Source: Gleimia europaea ACS-120-V-Col10b | GTDB taxonomy: Bacteria > Actinomycetota > Actinomycetes > Actinomycetales > Actinomycetaceae | Direction: 5' to 3' | Length of the DNA stretch: 64,000 bases | Assembly (NCBI RefSeq): GCF_000411155.1 | Contig: NZ_KE150266.1 | Span: 868,001 to 932,000 of the forward strand | Part shown: positions 7,485 to 16,090 of the stretch, piece by piece | Numbering within the stretch: position 1 is the stretch's first letter | How the letters are laid out: the number at the start of each line of letters is the position of its first letter | Notes under the pieces: generated by a model | What the model was told of the DNA's origin: nothing | Database searches by the model: none | What the model saw: only the letters and a program-made list of their open reading frames with translations | Position numbers and translations under genes: made by a program

Positions 7485-9113
7485 TTGAGCGATTACACCG
7501 TTACAAACTCCCTCGTTTCCATCGGCGACGGAATGCTCATGCGCGTACACCGATTTTGCCGCGACTTCATTGACGAGGGCGCGCCCACGTTCGTCCTCGT
7601 CCACGGCATCGGCGTCTCATCCGAATACTTCGTGCCGCTAGCGCAACGCCTGGTTGAACACGGCGACGTGATTACGCTCGACCTACCGGGATTTGGTGAC
7701 ACCACGCGCCCACCCCACCCACTGTCCATCGCCGGATTTGCCGCCGCTACGCACAAGATCATGCGATTTGAAGGCGTTAAAAATCCCGTTATGCTTGGAC
7801 ATTCGATGGGCGCGCAAGTAGTCACCGAAATGGCGGCGCGCGACCCGGAGTGGATCAACCGCATCCTCCTGATCGGCCCGCCCATCAACGCTTTAGAGCG
7901 CACATTTGTGCAAGCCGGATTGCGGTTTGCACAGTCCTCCATCTTTGAGCCTTTTGCAGTCAGCCGATTCGCCGTGGGCGCATACCTGCGCTCCGGCCTC
8001 GCCTGGTTCATGGAAACCCTGCCGCAAATGGTTGCCTACCCCATCGGAGTGCGCCTAGCCGACGCGCGCGCCCGCACCTACCTCATGCGCGGGGAGCACG
8101 ACGCCGTAGCGCCGCGCACCTGGCTAGAAGACCTCCGCCTCGCTGCCGCGAGCGGCACTGGCCTGGACGCCCCGATTTTTGAGGTCAAGGATGGCGCGCA
8201 CTCCGTTATTGTTGCGCACGCTGACGAAGTTGCTCACGCTCTCATCACCCTATCCCAAGAGCCGCCTGCAAAAGCTTCGCCAAGGGCAGAAGCGGGGAAC
8301 GTAGCCGGGCAGGAGCGCGTCAAACAGCTTGCTGAGACCGCCGCGAGTGCCGCTCGCACGCCTGAAACCGGAAGCGGAGTGTGGGAGCAGTTGCGCGAAA
8401 ACTCGGTAACCACACCGCCCCTTCGGCGTGCCACGGTTATCGCCCTCACTGACTACGCGCGCTCTGGCGTTCAGGCTCTACGTGCTGCGCTTATTCGCGC
8501 CGGCCTTGCCGGCGAGCCCGCTGCATCCATGCGCTTCGCGGGCGGGTCCGTCTGTATTGGCATTCCCGGCATCGTTGAAACCAGTGAACACCTGCACCTA
8601 GCCGGCCACGCCCTCCACAGCGCCGGCTGGGACGTACACTTTGTGACCGCCCTCGATCACCTAAACGGGCCCATCCCACTGTTTGCGCGCAGGCTAGAAA
8701 AATACCTCGCCGACCAAAATCTTCAAGACGTTGTACTGTTCGCGCACTCCAAGGGCGGACTCATTGGCAAAACCGCCATGACCGGACCGCAGGGGTGGCG
8801 CATCCGCGCCATGGTCACGCTGGGAACTCCCTACGCGGGCTCGCCGCTGGCTAACTACGCGCCCAAACTGCTACGGGTTGCCGACATGCGTACCGATGCG
8901 CTCAGCCTGCGAACCCAGTACGAAGACATCCGCGTCAACCCGCGCATCACCTCAATTCAAGCCCGCTGGGATCAGCAGGTGCCCAACGGATCGTGGCTCC
9001 CCGGCGCGCGCGTAGTCACCGCCAACGTCTACGGTCACAACAACCTGCTCACCGCGCCCGCCGCTCTGCGCGTGCTCGTAGCCGAAATGGAGCGGCACAA
9101 GCCGCGCGCGTAA
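7485..9113 (+). CDS. Tandem alpha/beta-hydrolase fusion protein
   Basis: A TTG start at 7485 sits 4 nt behind GAGGAGG. The 542-residue protein holds two alpha/beta-hydrolase domains. The first (about 1-255) has LVHGIG, nucleophile elbow GHSMGAQ (Ser107), GEHD (Asp206) and GAHS (His239), a complete triad. A linker rich in A, E and P (about 258-300) leads to a second domain (about 345-542) with IGIPGIVETSEH, elbow AHSKGG (Ser422), TLGTPYAGSPLA and YGHNN (His518), which looks lipase- or PGAP1-like. No signal peptide is visible. The substrate is unknown. It follows adenosine deaminase in the same operon, but no functional link is obvious. The stop lies 83 bp from the convergent murB stop. Confidence 0.8.
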   Translation: MSDYTVTNSLVSIGDGMLMRVHRFCRDFIDEGAPTFVLVHGIGVSSEYFVPLAQRLVEHGDVITLDLPGFGDTTRPPHPLSIAGFAAATHKIMRFEGVKNPVMLGHSMGAQVVTEMAARDPEWINRILLIGPPINALERTFVQAGLRFAQSSIFEPFAVSRFAVGAYLRSGLAWFMETLPQMVAYPIGVRLADARARTYLMRGEHDAVAPRTWLEDLRLAAASGTGLDAPIFEVKDGAHSVIVAHADEVAHALITLSQEPPAKASPRAEAGNVAGQERVKQLAETAASAARTPETGSGVWEQLRENSVTTPPLRRATVIALTDYARSGVQALRAALIRAGLAGEPAASMRFAGGSVCIGIPGIVETSEHLHLAGHALHSAGWDVHFVTALDHLNGPIPLFARRLEKYLADQNLQDVVLFAHSKGGLIGKTAMTGPQGWRIRAMVTLGTPYAGSPLANYAPKLLRVADMRTDALSLRTQYEDIRVNPRITSIQARWDQQVPNGSWLPGARVVTANVYGHNNLLTAPAALRVLVAEMERHKPRA

Positions 9114-9196
9114 CCGTTGTTCAAGCACGCGGCTTATAGGCACACGCTTTTTACGAGGCTCTGCCGCGCCGACTCTCTCAGGCTCACTGCAAAACG

Positions 9197-10423
9197 CTAC
9201 TTGGTGGCCGGTAGCGGCGGCAGATCCCAGCCCACGCGAACAGGTTCGGGCACCAACTCAATCTGCCACTTTTCCCACACCCCATCACGCACCGCCGCAG
9301 CGAGGCGAGCCACATCCTCCAGCGAAGCCGACCCCGTATTCGAGATCGCCAAAACATGATCCGAAGAAAGCGCCGCCTCCGAATCCGCTTCCAACTTAAA
9401 CCCGCGATCAAAACCCGAATGGTTAATCAACCAGGCGGCCGATACTTTAACCACGCCCTCCTCGACACTATCCCCGTCTGGCACAGTGCCCGCAGGAGCA
9501 ACCTTGCGAACTGGGAACACCGGAGCGTCCGGCGGCAATTGCTTAGCGGCATCCTCGGAAATAATCGGGTTAGTGAAGAACGAACCCGTTGACCACGTAT
9601 TGCGATTCTCGTCATCGAGAACCATTGACTTGCCGCGACGCAGCTCCAACACCGCCGCGCGCACATCCCGCTGATCCGCGCGCTCACCAACCTGCACGCC
9701 AAGGCTTTGCGCCAACTGCCCATAGCCAATCGGCAAAGACAGCGACGCGTGCGTGAACTGGAACTCCACCCACAGCACAATCCAGCGGCCCGTTGGCCCC
9801 CACAAACGCCCCTGCGATAAGGACGGATCAAACGTCGAACGCTTCAACACCGACGTGCGGTAGCCAAACTCTAAATCCGCTAACGCCAGCGTCTTGCGAC
9901 GCTTTTCCAACCGGTCATAGACGCGGATCGCCGCGATCGTATCCGCAACCTCCTTGCCATACGCCCCCACGTTCTGCACCGGAGATGCACCCACAGTTCC
10001 GGGAATACCAGACAGGGCTTCCAAGCCTGACCAGTCATTCTCCACCGCAGCCGCAACAAACTCATCCCACGCCATGCCCGCATCCACGCGCACCACAGCG
10101 CCACCGCAACCCGAATCGTGCACCAGCGTGTAACCGGATCGGCCATCGCGCACCACGACGCCCGCGAATGGCTCATCCGCCACCAGCAGATTCGAACCGC
10201 CACCCAGCATCAGCACCGGCTTGCCAGCCTCATCCGCAGCGCGCACGGCCTCTACAATCTCGTCCTCGCTACGCGCAACGATCAGACTCTGAGCCTCACC
10301 GCCCACCCCCAGCGTGGTCCAATCAGCCAGGCGTTTCGACCCCTCGTCATACTGGCGGTTTGACTGCACCGGCGTTACCGGGCTGGGATTTTCAGTGCGG
10401 GGGAAAAAACTACAGGTATCCAT
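9197..10423 (-). CDS. murB: UDP-N-acetylenolpyruvoylglucosamine reductase
   Basis: This FAD enzyme reduces UDP-GlcNAc-enolpyruvate to UDP-MurNAc with NADPH, in the cytoplasmic phase of peptidoglycan synthesis. The 408-residue protein shows TTLGVGGEAQ, MLGGGSNLLVAD, LSGIPGTVGASPVQNVGAYG, FGYRTSVLK, the catalytic-Ser block WSTGSFFTNP and the C-terminal AAWLINHSGFDRGF. The ATG at 10423 is preceded by AGAGAGGT at good spacing; the open frame runs 14 codons further without support. It is longer than the E. coli enzyme, as is usual in actinobacteria. The MFS gene upstream is 65 bp away on the same strand. Confidence 0.95.
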   Translation of the reverse strand: MDTCSFFPRTENPSPVTPVQSNRQYDEGSKRLADWTTLGVGGEAQSLIVARSEDEIVEAVRAADEAGKPVLMLGGGSNLLVADEPFAGVVVRDGRSGYTLVHDSGCGGAVVRVDAGMAWDEFVAAAVENDWSGLEALSGIPGTVGASPVQNVGAYGKEVADTIAAIRVYDRLEKRRKTLALADLEFGYRTSVLKRSTFDPSLSQGRLWGPTGRWIVLWVEFQFTHASLSLPIGYGQLAQSLGVQVGERADQRDVRAAVLELRRGKSMVLDDENRNTWSTGSFFTNPIISEDAAKQLPPDAPVFPVRKVAPAGTVPDGDSVEEGVVKVSAAWLINHSGFDRGFKLEADSEAALSSDHVLAISNTGSASLEDVARLAAAVRDGVWEKWQIELVPEPVRVGWDLPPLPATK

Positions 10424-10488
10424 ATCGACCTCTCTTGCGCCCACTCGCGGGCACAACGCAAACAAAGCCGAGCCGAACGGCCCGTCTC

Positions 10489-11682
10489 CTACGCGTCTTC
10501 ATCAATATAACGAGCCAAATACAGGGACAACAGCACTGGAAGCACCACGAACCCGAGAGCGCTACGGTACCCCACTAACTGCGCAATATGACCAATCACC
10601 GGCGGGCCAACCAAAAACGCCCCGTAACCGATCGTGGACAATACCGAAATGCGTGCTGCCGTCATCTTCGGATCCGTTGATAGTGCCGAGGCCGCCGTGG
10701 GGAACCCCAGCGAAGCACCAATGCCCCAACCGGTTATACCCAACAAAGCCAACCACGGCCACGGAGACAGGGCGAACAAGAGCAAACCCGCCACCGCAAT
10801 CGCGAGGAACACCTGGAGCATAGGACGCGGGCTCCACCTGCGCTGCATGCGCGGCGTTAGCAAACGAGTTGCAGTTAGCACCGCCAAGAAGAACGCAAGC
10901 GCCGCCGTCCCCAGCGCGTGAGAAACATCGAAACCATCAACAATGGCCAGTGGAATCCAATCGTTTGCCGCGCCCTCCATCAGACCCGTTCCAATAACCA
11001 TCACGCCGATCAAAACCGTGCGCTTTTCCCGCCACGCAGCCTTTGTTCGCTTTGTGTTTGACGCCCCCGACTCATCCGTTGAAATCGACGCCACAATCCA
11101 CTGCGGTACATATAGTAATCCCGTTAAAAACATGACGACCACAGTCGCTGCTATCACGCCAAGGAGGTGCGCTTTCACTCCCACGTGCAAGTAGGCCATA
11201 AGCACACCTGCCAGTGCGGCCGTCACCGTACCTATAGAATAGGATGCGTGATACCAGGGCATCACCCGCCTACGCGAAAGCACCTCCACGTACCCGGCCG
11301 CGATATTCATCGTGGTATTCGCCATAGACGTGCCCATATTCGCTACAAACAGCGAAACTGCAAGTAGCATCGCACTGCCCTGATCTAAAGTTGCGATCAC
11401 TGCCGCCATGCCAACGCACCACAGGGAAAAGCCTGACCACATAGTTACGCGCGGACCAAAACGACCCGCCACCGGACCGGTAGCTGGAAGCGCAATAACC
11501 GAACCCAGCGAATCTATCAAAAGAACATTGCCAAGCGTTGCCGGATCCAGCGAAAACGCGTCGCGAATAGATGGGATACGCGAAAGAAACGAGGCCAAAG
11601 TGAACCCAGAAAAGAAGAAAGTCATCGCCGTCGCGTACGACGCGCGCCTGTAAACAGGTGAATCCGGCCTCGGAATCTCCAC
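10489..11682 (-). CDS. MFS transporter (YbjJ-like)
   Basis: This 397-residue major facilitator protein has about 12 hydrophobic segments. The N-terminal half carries FFFSGFTLASFLSRIPSIRDAF and the loop GRFGPRVTMWSGFS, an MFS loop-2/3 pattern; a charged central loop separates the halves. The arrangement resembles the YbjJ/fucose-permease branch of MFS, whose members are poorly characterised, so the substrate is unknown. The start is a GTG at 11682 with AAGGGGG 5 nt upstream. It precedes murB on the same strand. No catabolic genes adjoin it. Confidence 0.75.
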   Translation of the reverse strand: MEIPRPDSPVYRRASYATAMTFFFSGFTLASFLSRIPSIRDAFSLDPATLGNVLLIDSLGSVIALPATGPVAGRFGPRVTMWSGFSLWCVGMAAVIATLDQGSAMLLAVSLFVANMGTSMANTTMNIAAGYVEVLSRRRVMPWYHASYSIGTVTAALAGVLMAYLHVGVKAHLLGVIAATVVVMFLTGLLYVPQWIVASISTDESGASNTKRTKAAWREKRTVLIGVMVIGTGLMEGAANDWIPLAIVDGFDVSHALGTAALAFFLAVLTATRLLTPRMQRRWSPRPMLQVFLAIAVAGLLLFALSPWPWLALLGITGWGIGASLGFPTAASALSTDPKMTAARISVLSTIGYGAFLVGPPVIGHIAQLVGYRSALGFVVLPVLLSLYLARYIDEDA

Positions 11683-11750
11683 AGTGTCCCCCTTCTCTTA
11701 ACCCGATATTACAGCTCGCCTAGCAATAACACGCGTTCGCGCAAAACAAA

Positions 11751-11775
11751 AGAGCCCCCAAAAACTGGGGGCTCT
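11751..11775 (-). terminator. Rho-independent terminator of rpmG
   Basis: AGAGCCCCCA-aaaac-TGGGGGCTCT is a perfect 10-bp stem starting 12 nt after the rpmG stop. On the minus strand it is followed by TTTTGTTTTG. Confidence 0.9.
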
Positions 11776-11786
11776 CAAACCCGAAC

Positions 11787-11957
11787 TTAGCGAGTTTCGC
11801 GGTGCAACTTAGATGAGCGGCAACGCGGACAGTACTTCATAAGCTCGAGACGATCCGGCGTGTTACGACGGTTCTTCTTCGTAATGTAGTTGCGCTCCTT
11901 GCACTCCGAGCAGGCCAGAGTAATCTTAGGGCGAACGTCAGAAGCCTTGCTAGCCAT
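11787..11957 (-). CDS. rpmG: Ribosomal protein bL33 (zinc-binding form)
   Basis: This 56-residue 50S subunit protein contains the block [13 protein letters not shown]. Cysteines at 16/19 (CSEC) and 43/46 (CPRC) make it the zinc-ribbon (C+) form rather than the cysteine-free paralogue that many actinobacteria induce in zinc limitation. I use the ATG at 11957 ([11 protein letters not shown]), preceded by AAAGGAAAAGGG; the frame extends 5 codons upstream. It follows tRNA-Tyr, Thr and Met on the same strand and ends in a clear terminator, so tRNAs and rpmG may share a transcript. Confidence 0.96.
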   Translation of the reverse strand: MASKASDVRPKITLACSECKERNYITKKNRRNTPDRLELMKYCPRCRSSKLHRETR

Positions 11958-12006
11958 CCCTTTTCCTTTCAATCTGCTCGGCGTTTCCTCACTGAGGATG
12001 AGCCGG

Positions 12007-12080
12007 TAGCGGGGGCGGGGCTCGAACCCGCGACCTCACGATTATGAGTCGTGCGCTCTCACCAACTGAGCTACCCCGCC
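12007..12080 (-). tRNA. tRNA-Met (CAT), elongator type
   Basis: The minus strand folds as a complete cloverleaf: acceptor GGCGGGG/CCCCGCT, D arm AGCTCAGTTGGTGAGAGC, anticodon loop CTCATAA and T loop TTCGAGC. The G1 start with normal acceptor pairing marks an elongator rather than an initiator; tRNA-Ile2 with the same anticodon is less likely given the position next to tRNA-Thr and rpmG. The CCA end is not encoded. Confidence 0.93.
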
Positions 12081-12118
12081 GCTTGGGGTTTGCCGACACT
12101 ACCTGTGCCCACAAACAG

Positions 12119-12191
12119 AGCCCCGAAAGGGAATCGAACCCTTGACCTTCTCCTTACCATGGAGATGCTCTGCCGACTGAGCTATCGGGGC
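12119..12191 (-). tRNA. tRNA-Thr (GGT)
   Basis: This is a full cloverleaf on the minus strand: acceptor GCCCCGA/TCGGGGC, D arm AGCTCAGTCGGCAGAGC, anticodon loop with GGT, T loop TTCGATT, discriminator T. It lies 38 bp upstream of tRNA-Met. Confidence 0.95.
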
Positions 12192-12272
12192 AACGCGTGC
12201 AACTTTACTCGAATCAGAGCCGCCGAGGCAACCCGCAGAACCGAGTTAATCGTCACACAGCCTTTCGGCTTG

Positions 12273-12354
12273 TGGCGGAGGAGGGATTTGAACCCCCGAA
12301 GCATAACGCGGCTGATTTACAGTCAGCTCCCTTTGGCCGCTCGGGCACTCCGCC
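12273..12354 (-). tRNA. tRNA-Tyr (GTA)
   Basis: This class II tRNA of 82 nt has a long variable arm. The acceptor is GGCGGAG/CTCCGCC, the anticodon loop contains GTA and the T loop is TTCAAAT. It is the first of the three-tRNA cluster, read leftward. Confidence 0.94.
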
Positions 12355-12490
12355 ATTGTCGCAAACATTCACTGCTTGGCGACGCCAATGAAGACTATCA
12401 AACCTGAACCACAAAACGCCAATTCATTCAGGCTGGAAACTGAGGTTAGTGATGCATGTCCTACACATGTGCCAACCGCACCTCGAAAAC

Positions 12491-13348
12491 CTAATATCCC
12501 GCCATTCGCTCAAGGCGCTCAATGCGCTGCTCCATCGGCGGGTGCGTGGAGTACAAACTGCGCAAGCTAGCTCCCCTAAACGGGTTGGCGATCATCATCG
12601 CAGCGGTAGTTTCCCGCGATGGCGACGGCTGCAGGGGCGACATGGTGTTGCCGCGCTCCAACTTACGAAGCGCCGAAGCCAGCGCCAACGGATCCCCCGA
12701 AAGTTCCGCACCATCATGATCCGCATCAAACTCGCGCGTGCGTGAAACCCCCAACTGCAACATCGTGGCCGCAAACGGAGCCAAAAGAATCATCAGCAAA
12801 CCCGCAATCGGATTTCCACCCTCATTATTGCGACCTCCCCCAAAGAAGAACGCAAACTGAGCGAGCGATGTAATCACCTGCGCCATACCCGCCGCTATTG
12901 TCGAAGTCAAAATATCGCGGTTATACACGTGGCTAAGCTCATGCCCAAGCACCGCCCTAAGCTCCCTGTCATCCAATAGCTGCATAATGCCGCTGGTGCA
13001 ACAAACCGCCGCGTTCTGCGGATTCCGTCCCGTAGCGAACGCATTTGGAGTAGCCGTGGGCGCAATGTAGAGCCTCGGCTGCGGCTGTCCTGCCCGCGCC
13101 GACAACTCCTCTACCATCGCGTACAGCTTGGGGGCCTCCTGCGGCGTCACCGGCTGCGCGTTCATAGACCTAAGCGCCAGCTTGTCCGAATTCCAATACG
13201 TGTACAGATTCATGCCAAACCCGAACACAATCGCAGCGAGCAGCCAGGAACTATTTCCCGTACCCCGAGAAATGGCCCAGCCAATCAGTACTACCAACGC
13301 CCACATGGCCGTCAACAAAACAGCCGTTTTCAAACCGTTTCTATTCAT
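12491..13348 (-). CDS. htpX: Zinc metalloprotease HtpX homologue
   Basis: This membrane-bound M48 protease of 285 residues degrades misfolded or damaged membrane proteins in its family. Two N-terminal hydrophobic segments ([35 protein letters not shown]) precede the cytoplasmic catalytic part with [13 protein letters not shown] (HExxH zinc site), then two more membrane segments and [15 protein letters not shown] with the third zinc ligand Glu. The end [17 protein letters not shown] is typical. The ATG at 13348 follows GAGG at 6-8 nt; four extra upstream codons are possible. It ends before the tRNA cluster, with no clear terminator. Confidence 0.93.
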   Translation of the reverse strand: MNRNGLKTAVLLTAMWALVVLIGWAISRGTGNSSWLLAAIVFGFGMNLYTYWNSDKLALRSMNAQPVTPQEAPKLYAMVEELSARAGQPQPRLYIAPTATPNAFATGRNPQNAAVCCTSGIMQLLDDRELRAVLGHELSHVYNRDILTSTIAAGMAQVITSLAQFAFFFGGGRNNEGGNPIAGLLMILLAPFAATMLQLGVSRTREFDADHDGAELSGDPLALASALRKLERGNTMSPLQPSPSRETTAAMMIANPFRGASLRSLYSTHPPMEQRIERLERMAGY

Positions 13349-13435
13349 GCCTAACCTCAAACATGACGAATCTTAAGACTTACATTAAACGCGAATGCTT
13401 AAAGATTGCTATAAAACTGCCGAATAACCCGTTAG

Positions 13436-13479
13436 ATGAGTGGTGGGGCGACAACCAATGTCACCGCCCCACCACTCAT
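13436..13479 (-). terminator. Strong stem-loop downstream of the ferredoxin-NADP reductase gene
   Basis: A perfect 15-bp stem (13436-13450 with 13465-13479) starts 13 nt after the fprA stop. It has no uridine run on either strand, so it may act as a factor-assisted terminator or 3'-end stabiliser. Confidence 0.5.
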
Positions 13480-13492
13480 ACCGACTCCAGAG

Positions 13493-14923
13493 TCACTCGC
13501 CCGGCTGGCCAATCAAATCCGTCTCGCCCAAGTCTTCACCCTTAGAGATGCGAATCATGGCCTCGCGCGACACCACCTTCACGCGCTCACGCAGGCCACG
13601 GCCACCAACGACCTCACCGAAGTCTGCACCAAGCTTCTGCTCGTACTCATCCAGAAGCTCCCAACCGTGCCACTCGGTGTAACGCACGCCGCGCTCGTTC
13701 AAGAGATTAATCATCGCATCGTGCCCAACGGCCTCAGAGGTCGCGTGCAACTTACCCGCCTGCGCGTCCTCCACCAGCATCGCAATCGTCTCTTGCGCAT
13801 CAGACTTCGTTGAGCCAATCAAACCCACCGGACCGCGCTTTACCCAACCGGTGGTGTAAAGCCCCGTGATCGGCACTCCCGCCTCGTCAACCACACGCCC
13901 AGACTCGTTTGGAATTACGCCGCGATTGTCATCAAACGGCACGCCCTCAATCGGGCTAGAGAAGTAGCCAACCGCGCGGTACACCGCCTGCACCGGGGTT
14001 TCAATAAACTCGCCCGTGCCGCTAACCGTGCCGTCACCATTCAACTTCGTGCGCTCCGTGCGAATCGCCGCGACATTACCATCCTCATCCGCCACAATCT
14101 CACTGGGCGAATGGAACATGTGGATATGAATCCGCCGGCTTGCCGTATGCTCCTCCACCATCGCGTAGTTGGTCAGCGTCTTCACAACCTGCTTCGTCTG
14201 ATTCGACGCGCGGATAGCCTCCTGTGACCCCTCGTCAAAATCGAAGTCTTCCTCGTAAACAATCACGTCCACGTCCGGCTGCTTACCCAACTCACGAAGC
14301 TCTAGCGGCGTGAACTTCATCTGCGCCGGACCGCGCCTGCCAAAAACGTGCACGTCCGTAACCGGATTCGTAGACAGGCCCTCGTACACGTTCTGCGCGA
14401 TCTCGGTGGTTAGCATGTCATCCGCGTGCTTTGCGAGGACACGGGCCACATCCAGCGCTACGTTACCGGCGCCAATCACCGCGATCTCCTTGGCCTGTAG
14501 CGGCCACTGGCGCGGATGATCAGGATGGGAGTCATACCAGGACACAAAATCAGCCGCGCCATGCACCTGCGGCAAATCCGCGCCCGGAATGTTGAACGGC
14601 TTATCGCGATCCGAACCGGTTGCAAAAATCACCGCATCATAGTGCTCGTTCAAGTCCGCAACCGTGATGTCTCTGCCCACGCGCACGTTACCCAGTAGGC
14701 GGATATCACCACGCTGCAAAATCTTGTACAGGGCCACAATGATCTGTTTGATACGCGGGTGATCTGGCGCAACACCGTAACGCACCAGGCCGTAAGGCGC
14801 GGGAAGCTGCTCGAATAAATCAATTGCCACGTCCAAACCAGACTTCGACAAAATGTCGGCCGCGTAAATACCCGCCGGGCCGGCTCCAATTACCGCAACA
14901 TTTAGTGGACGCGCAGAGCTCAC
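13493..14923 (-). CDS. fprA: Ferredoxin/flavodoxin-NADP+ reductase (adrenodoxin-reductase type)
   Basis: This two-dinucleotide-domain flavoenzyme moves electrons between NADPH and ferredoxin. The 476-residue protein has the FAD site VIGAGPAGIYAAD near the start, then LPAPYGLVRYGVAPDHP, FATGSDRDKPFNIPG, the NADPH site VIGAGNVALDVAR, VFGRRGPAQMKFTPLELREL, and the C-terminal TGWVKRGPVGLIGSTKSDA. This is the mycobacterial FprA/adrenodoxin-reductase pattern at normal length. It is monocistronic: a terminator of the upstream polyprenyl synthase lies before it and a long stem-loop after it. No ferredoxin gene is seen nearby. Confidence 0.92.
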   Translation of the reverse strand: MSSARPLNVAVIGAGPAGIYAADILSKSGLDVAIDLFEQLPAPYGLVRYGVAPDHPRIKQIIVALYKILQRGDIRLLGNVRVGRDITVADLNEHYDAVIFATGSDRDKPFNIPGADLPQVHGAADFVSWYDSHPDHPRQWPLQAKEIAVIGAGNVALDVARVLAKHADDMLTTEIAQNVYEGLSTNPVTDVHVFGRRGPAQMKFTPLELRELGKQPDVDVIVYEEDFDFDEGSQEAIRASNQTKQVVKTLTNYAMVEEHTASRRIHIHMFHSPSEIVADEDGNVAAIRTERTKLNGDGTVSGTGEFIETPVQAVYRAVGYFSSPIEGVPFDDNRGVIPNESGRVVDEAGVPITGLYTTGWVKRGPVGLIGSTKSDAQETIAMLVEDAQAGKLHATSEAVGHDAMINLLNERGVRYTEWHGWELLDEYEQKLGADFGEVVGGRGLRERVKVVSREAMIRISKGEDLGETDLIGQPGE

Positions 14924-15038
14924 TTACTTCCCTCGATCCTTAGGAATAATAATGCAACCTATAGTTTACGAAAATGCAAGGCCTTATTTCTACAAGACGC
15001 TGTAACTTCCGCCCTATCGCGCTCGCATTAGCCCTTGA

Positions 15039-15065
15039 AAAACGCCCCCTTTTTAAGGGGCGTTT
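15039..15065 (-). terminator. Rho-independent terminator ending the menJ-nuo-prenyl synthase block
   Basis: An AAACGCCCC/GGGGCGTTT stem with an A/T loop begins 18 nt after the polyprenyl synthase stop and runs into GTTTTTC on the minus strand. This is the first clear terminator after nuoA, which supports one long transcript. Confidence 0.85.
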
Positions 15066-15082
15066 CGTCTTGATCTAACCGG

Positions 15083-16090
15083 TTAAGCCATGCGGTCAAC
15101 CGCAGCGTTCGCAAACTGAACCAGGGCTTCCTTAACCGCAGAATCCGGGATAGGCGCAAGTGCTTCCACCGCCAGGTCGGCCCACTCACGAGCCTTCGCC
15201 CTCGTTTCGTCCAACACCTCGTGGTGCTTCAAACGTTGCACCACGGAGGCGAGAAGGACGTCATCAGTGAGGTCACCGCCGTCAATGTCGGCAAGTAACT
15301 TCTTGCCCTCATCGTCTAGGAGGCCAGCCTCGCCGCGGCAACGCAAAAGCAGTATCGGCATCGTGGCAACCCCCTCAACTAAGTCAGTCCCAGCACTCTT
15401 GCCGGTCAGTGCCTCGTCGGAGGCGAAGTCAATCACGTCATCGGCAATCTGGAAAGCCACGCCAACTCGTTCACCAAAGATTCGCACCGCGTCCACAAGC
15501 TCGTCGTCCGCGCCTGACAGCCAACCCCCGAACACAGCTGATGCGGCAATCAGTGAACCAGTTTTATCCGCCAGGACCTGAATGTAGAAATCAACCGGAT
15601 CCGCGTCGTGGGGGCCAAACGTTTCGTGAAGCTGGCCCATGCACAGGCGCTCGAAAGTCTGCGCGTGATACTCGATGATCCGCTGGCCAAGCTTAGACAC
15701 CAGTAGCGAGGCGCGAGAAAACAGTACGTCTCCAGCCAAGATCGCACGGTTATTCCCCCACTGTAGCTGCGTTGCAGTGACTCCCCTACGCTGCGGCGCC
15801 GCGTCCATCACATCGTCATGGTAGAGAGTTGCCAAGTGGGTCAGCTCAACCGCGGTTGCAGCCGCCACGATCTCGTCAGAAGCAGGCTCGCCCTCGCTAC
15901 CCAGATGTGCGCAGATGAGGGTGAGTGCGGGACGCAAGCGCTTTCCACCCGCTTTAGCGAGGTGTGATAGGAGTTCGTGGATAAGGTCATCCGACCCCTT
16001 CACCGAGTCGGTGAGCAACTGCTCAACTCGGGAGAGGTCGGATGACACCTGCTCTTCTAGAACTTCAAGCGAAAACTTCGATTCCGTCAC
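15083..16090 (-). CDS. Polyprenyl (all-trans) diphosphate synthase for the menaquinone tail
   Basis: The enzyme extends allylic diphosphates with isopentenyl diphosphate to the long chain that MenA attaches to the quinone ring. The 335-residue protein shows GGKRLRPALTL, the first Asp-rich motif HDDVMD (about 91-96) followed by PQRRG, LAGDVLFSRAS, and the second Asp-rich motif QIADDVIDFAS. It is the long-chain type by overall pattern; exact chain length cannot be read. Its GTG start overlaps the nuoN stop (GTGA), so it is translationally coupled to complex I. In mycobacteria a similar gene lies near menJ and menG, which agrees with a menaquinone role. Confidence 0.9.
   Translation of the reverse strand: MTESKFSLEVLEEQVSSDLSRVEQLLTDSVKGSDDLIHELLSHLAKAGGKRLRPALTLICAHLGSEGEPASDEIVAAATAVELTHLATLYHDDVMDAAPQRRGVTATQLQWGNNRAILAGDVLFSRASLLVSKLGQRIIEYHAQTFERLCMGQLHETFGPHDADPVDFYIQVLADKTGSLIAASAVFGGWLSGADDELVDAVRIFGERVGVAFQIADDVIDFASDEALTGKSAGTDLVEGVATMPILLLRCRGEAGLLDDEGKKLLADIDGGDLTDDVLLASVVQRLKHHEVLDETRAKAREWADLAVEALAPIPDSAVKEALVQFANAAVDRMA

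Noticed and set aside
9793-10578. Proline-rich plus-strand frame of 261 codons opposite murB
   Set aside because: The Pro/Arg/His bias is the expected antisense of murB and it overlaps the MFS gene; not a real gene.
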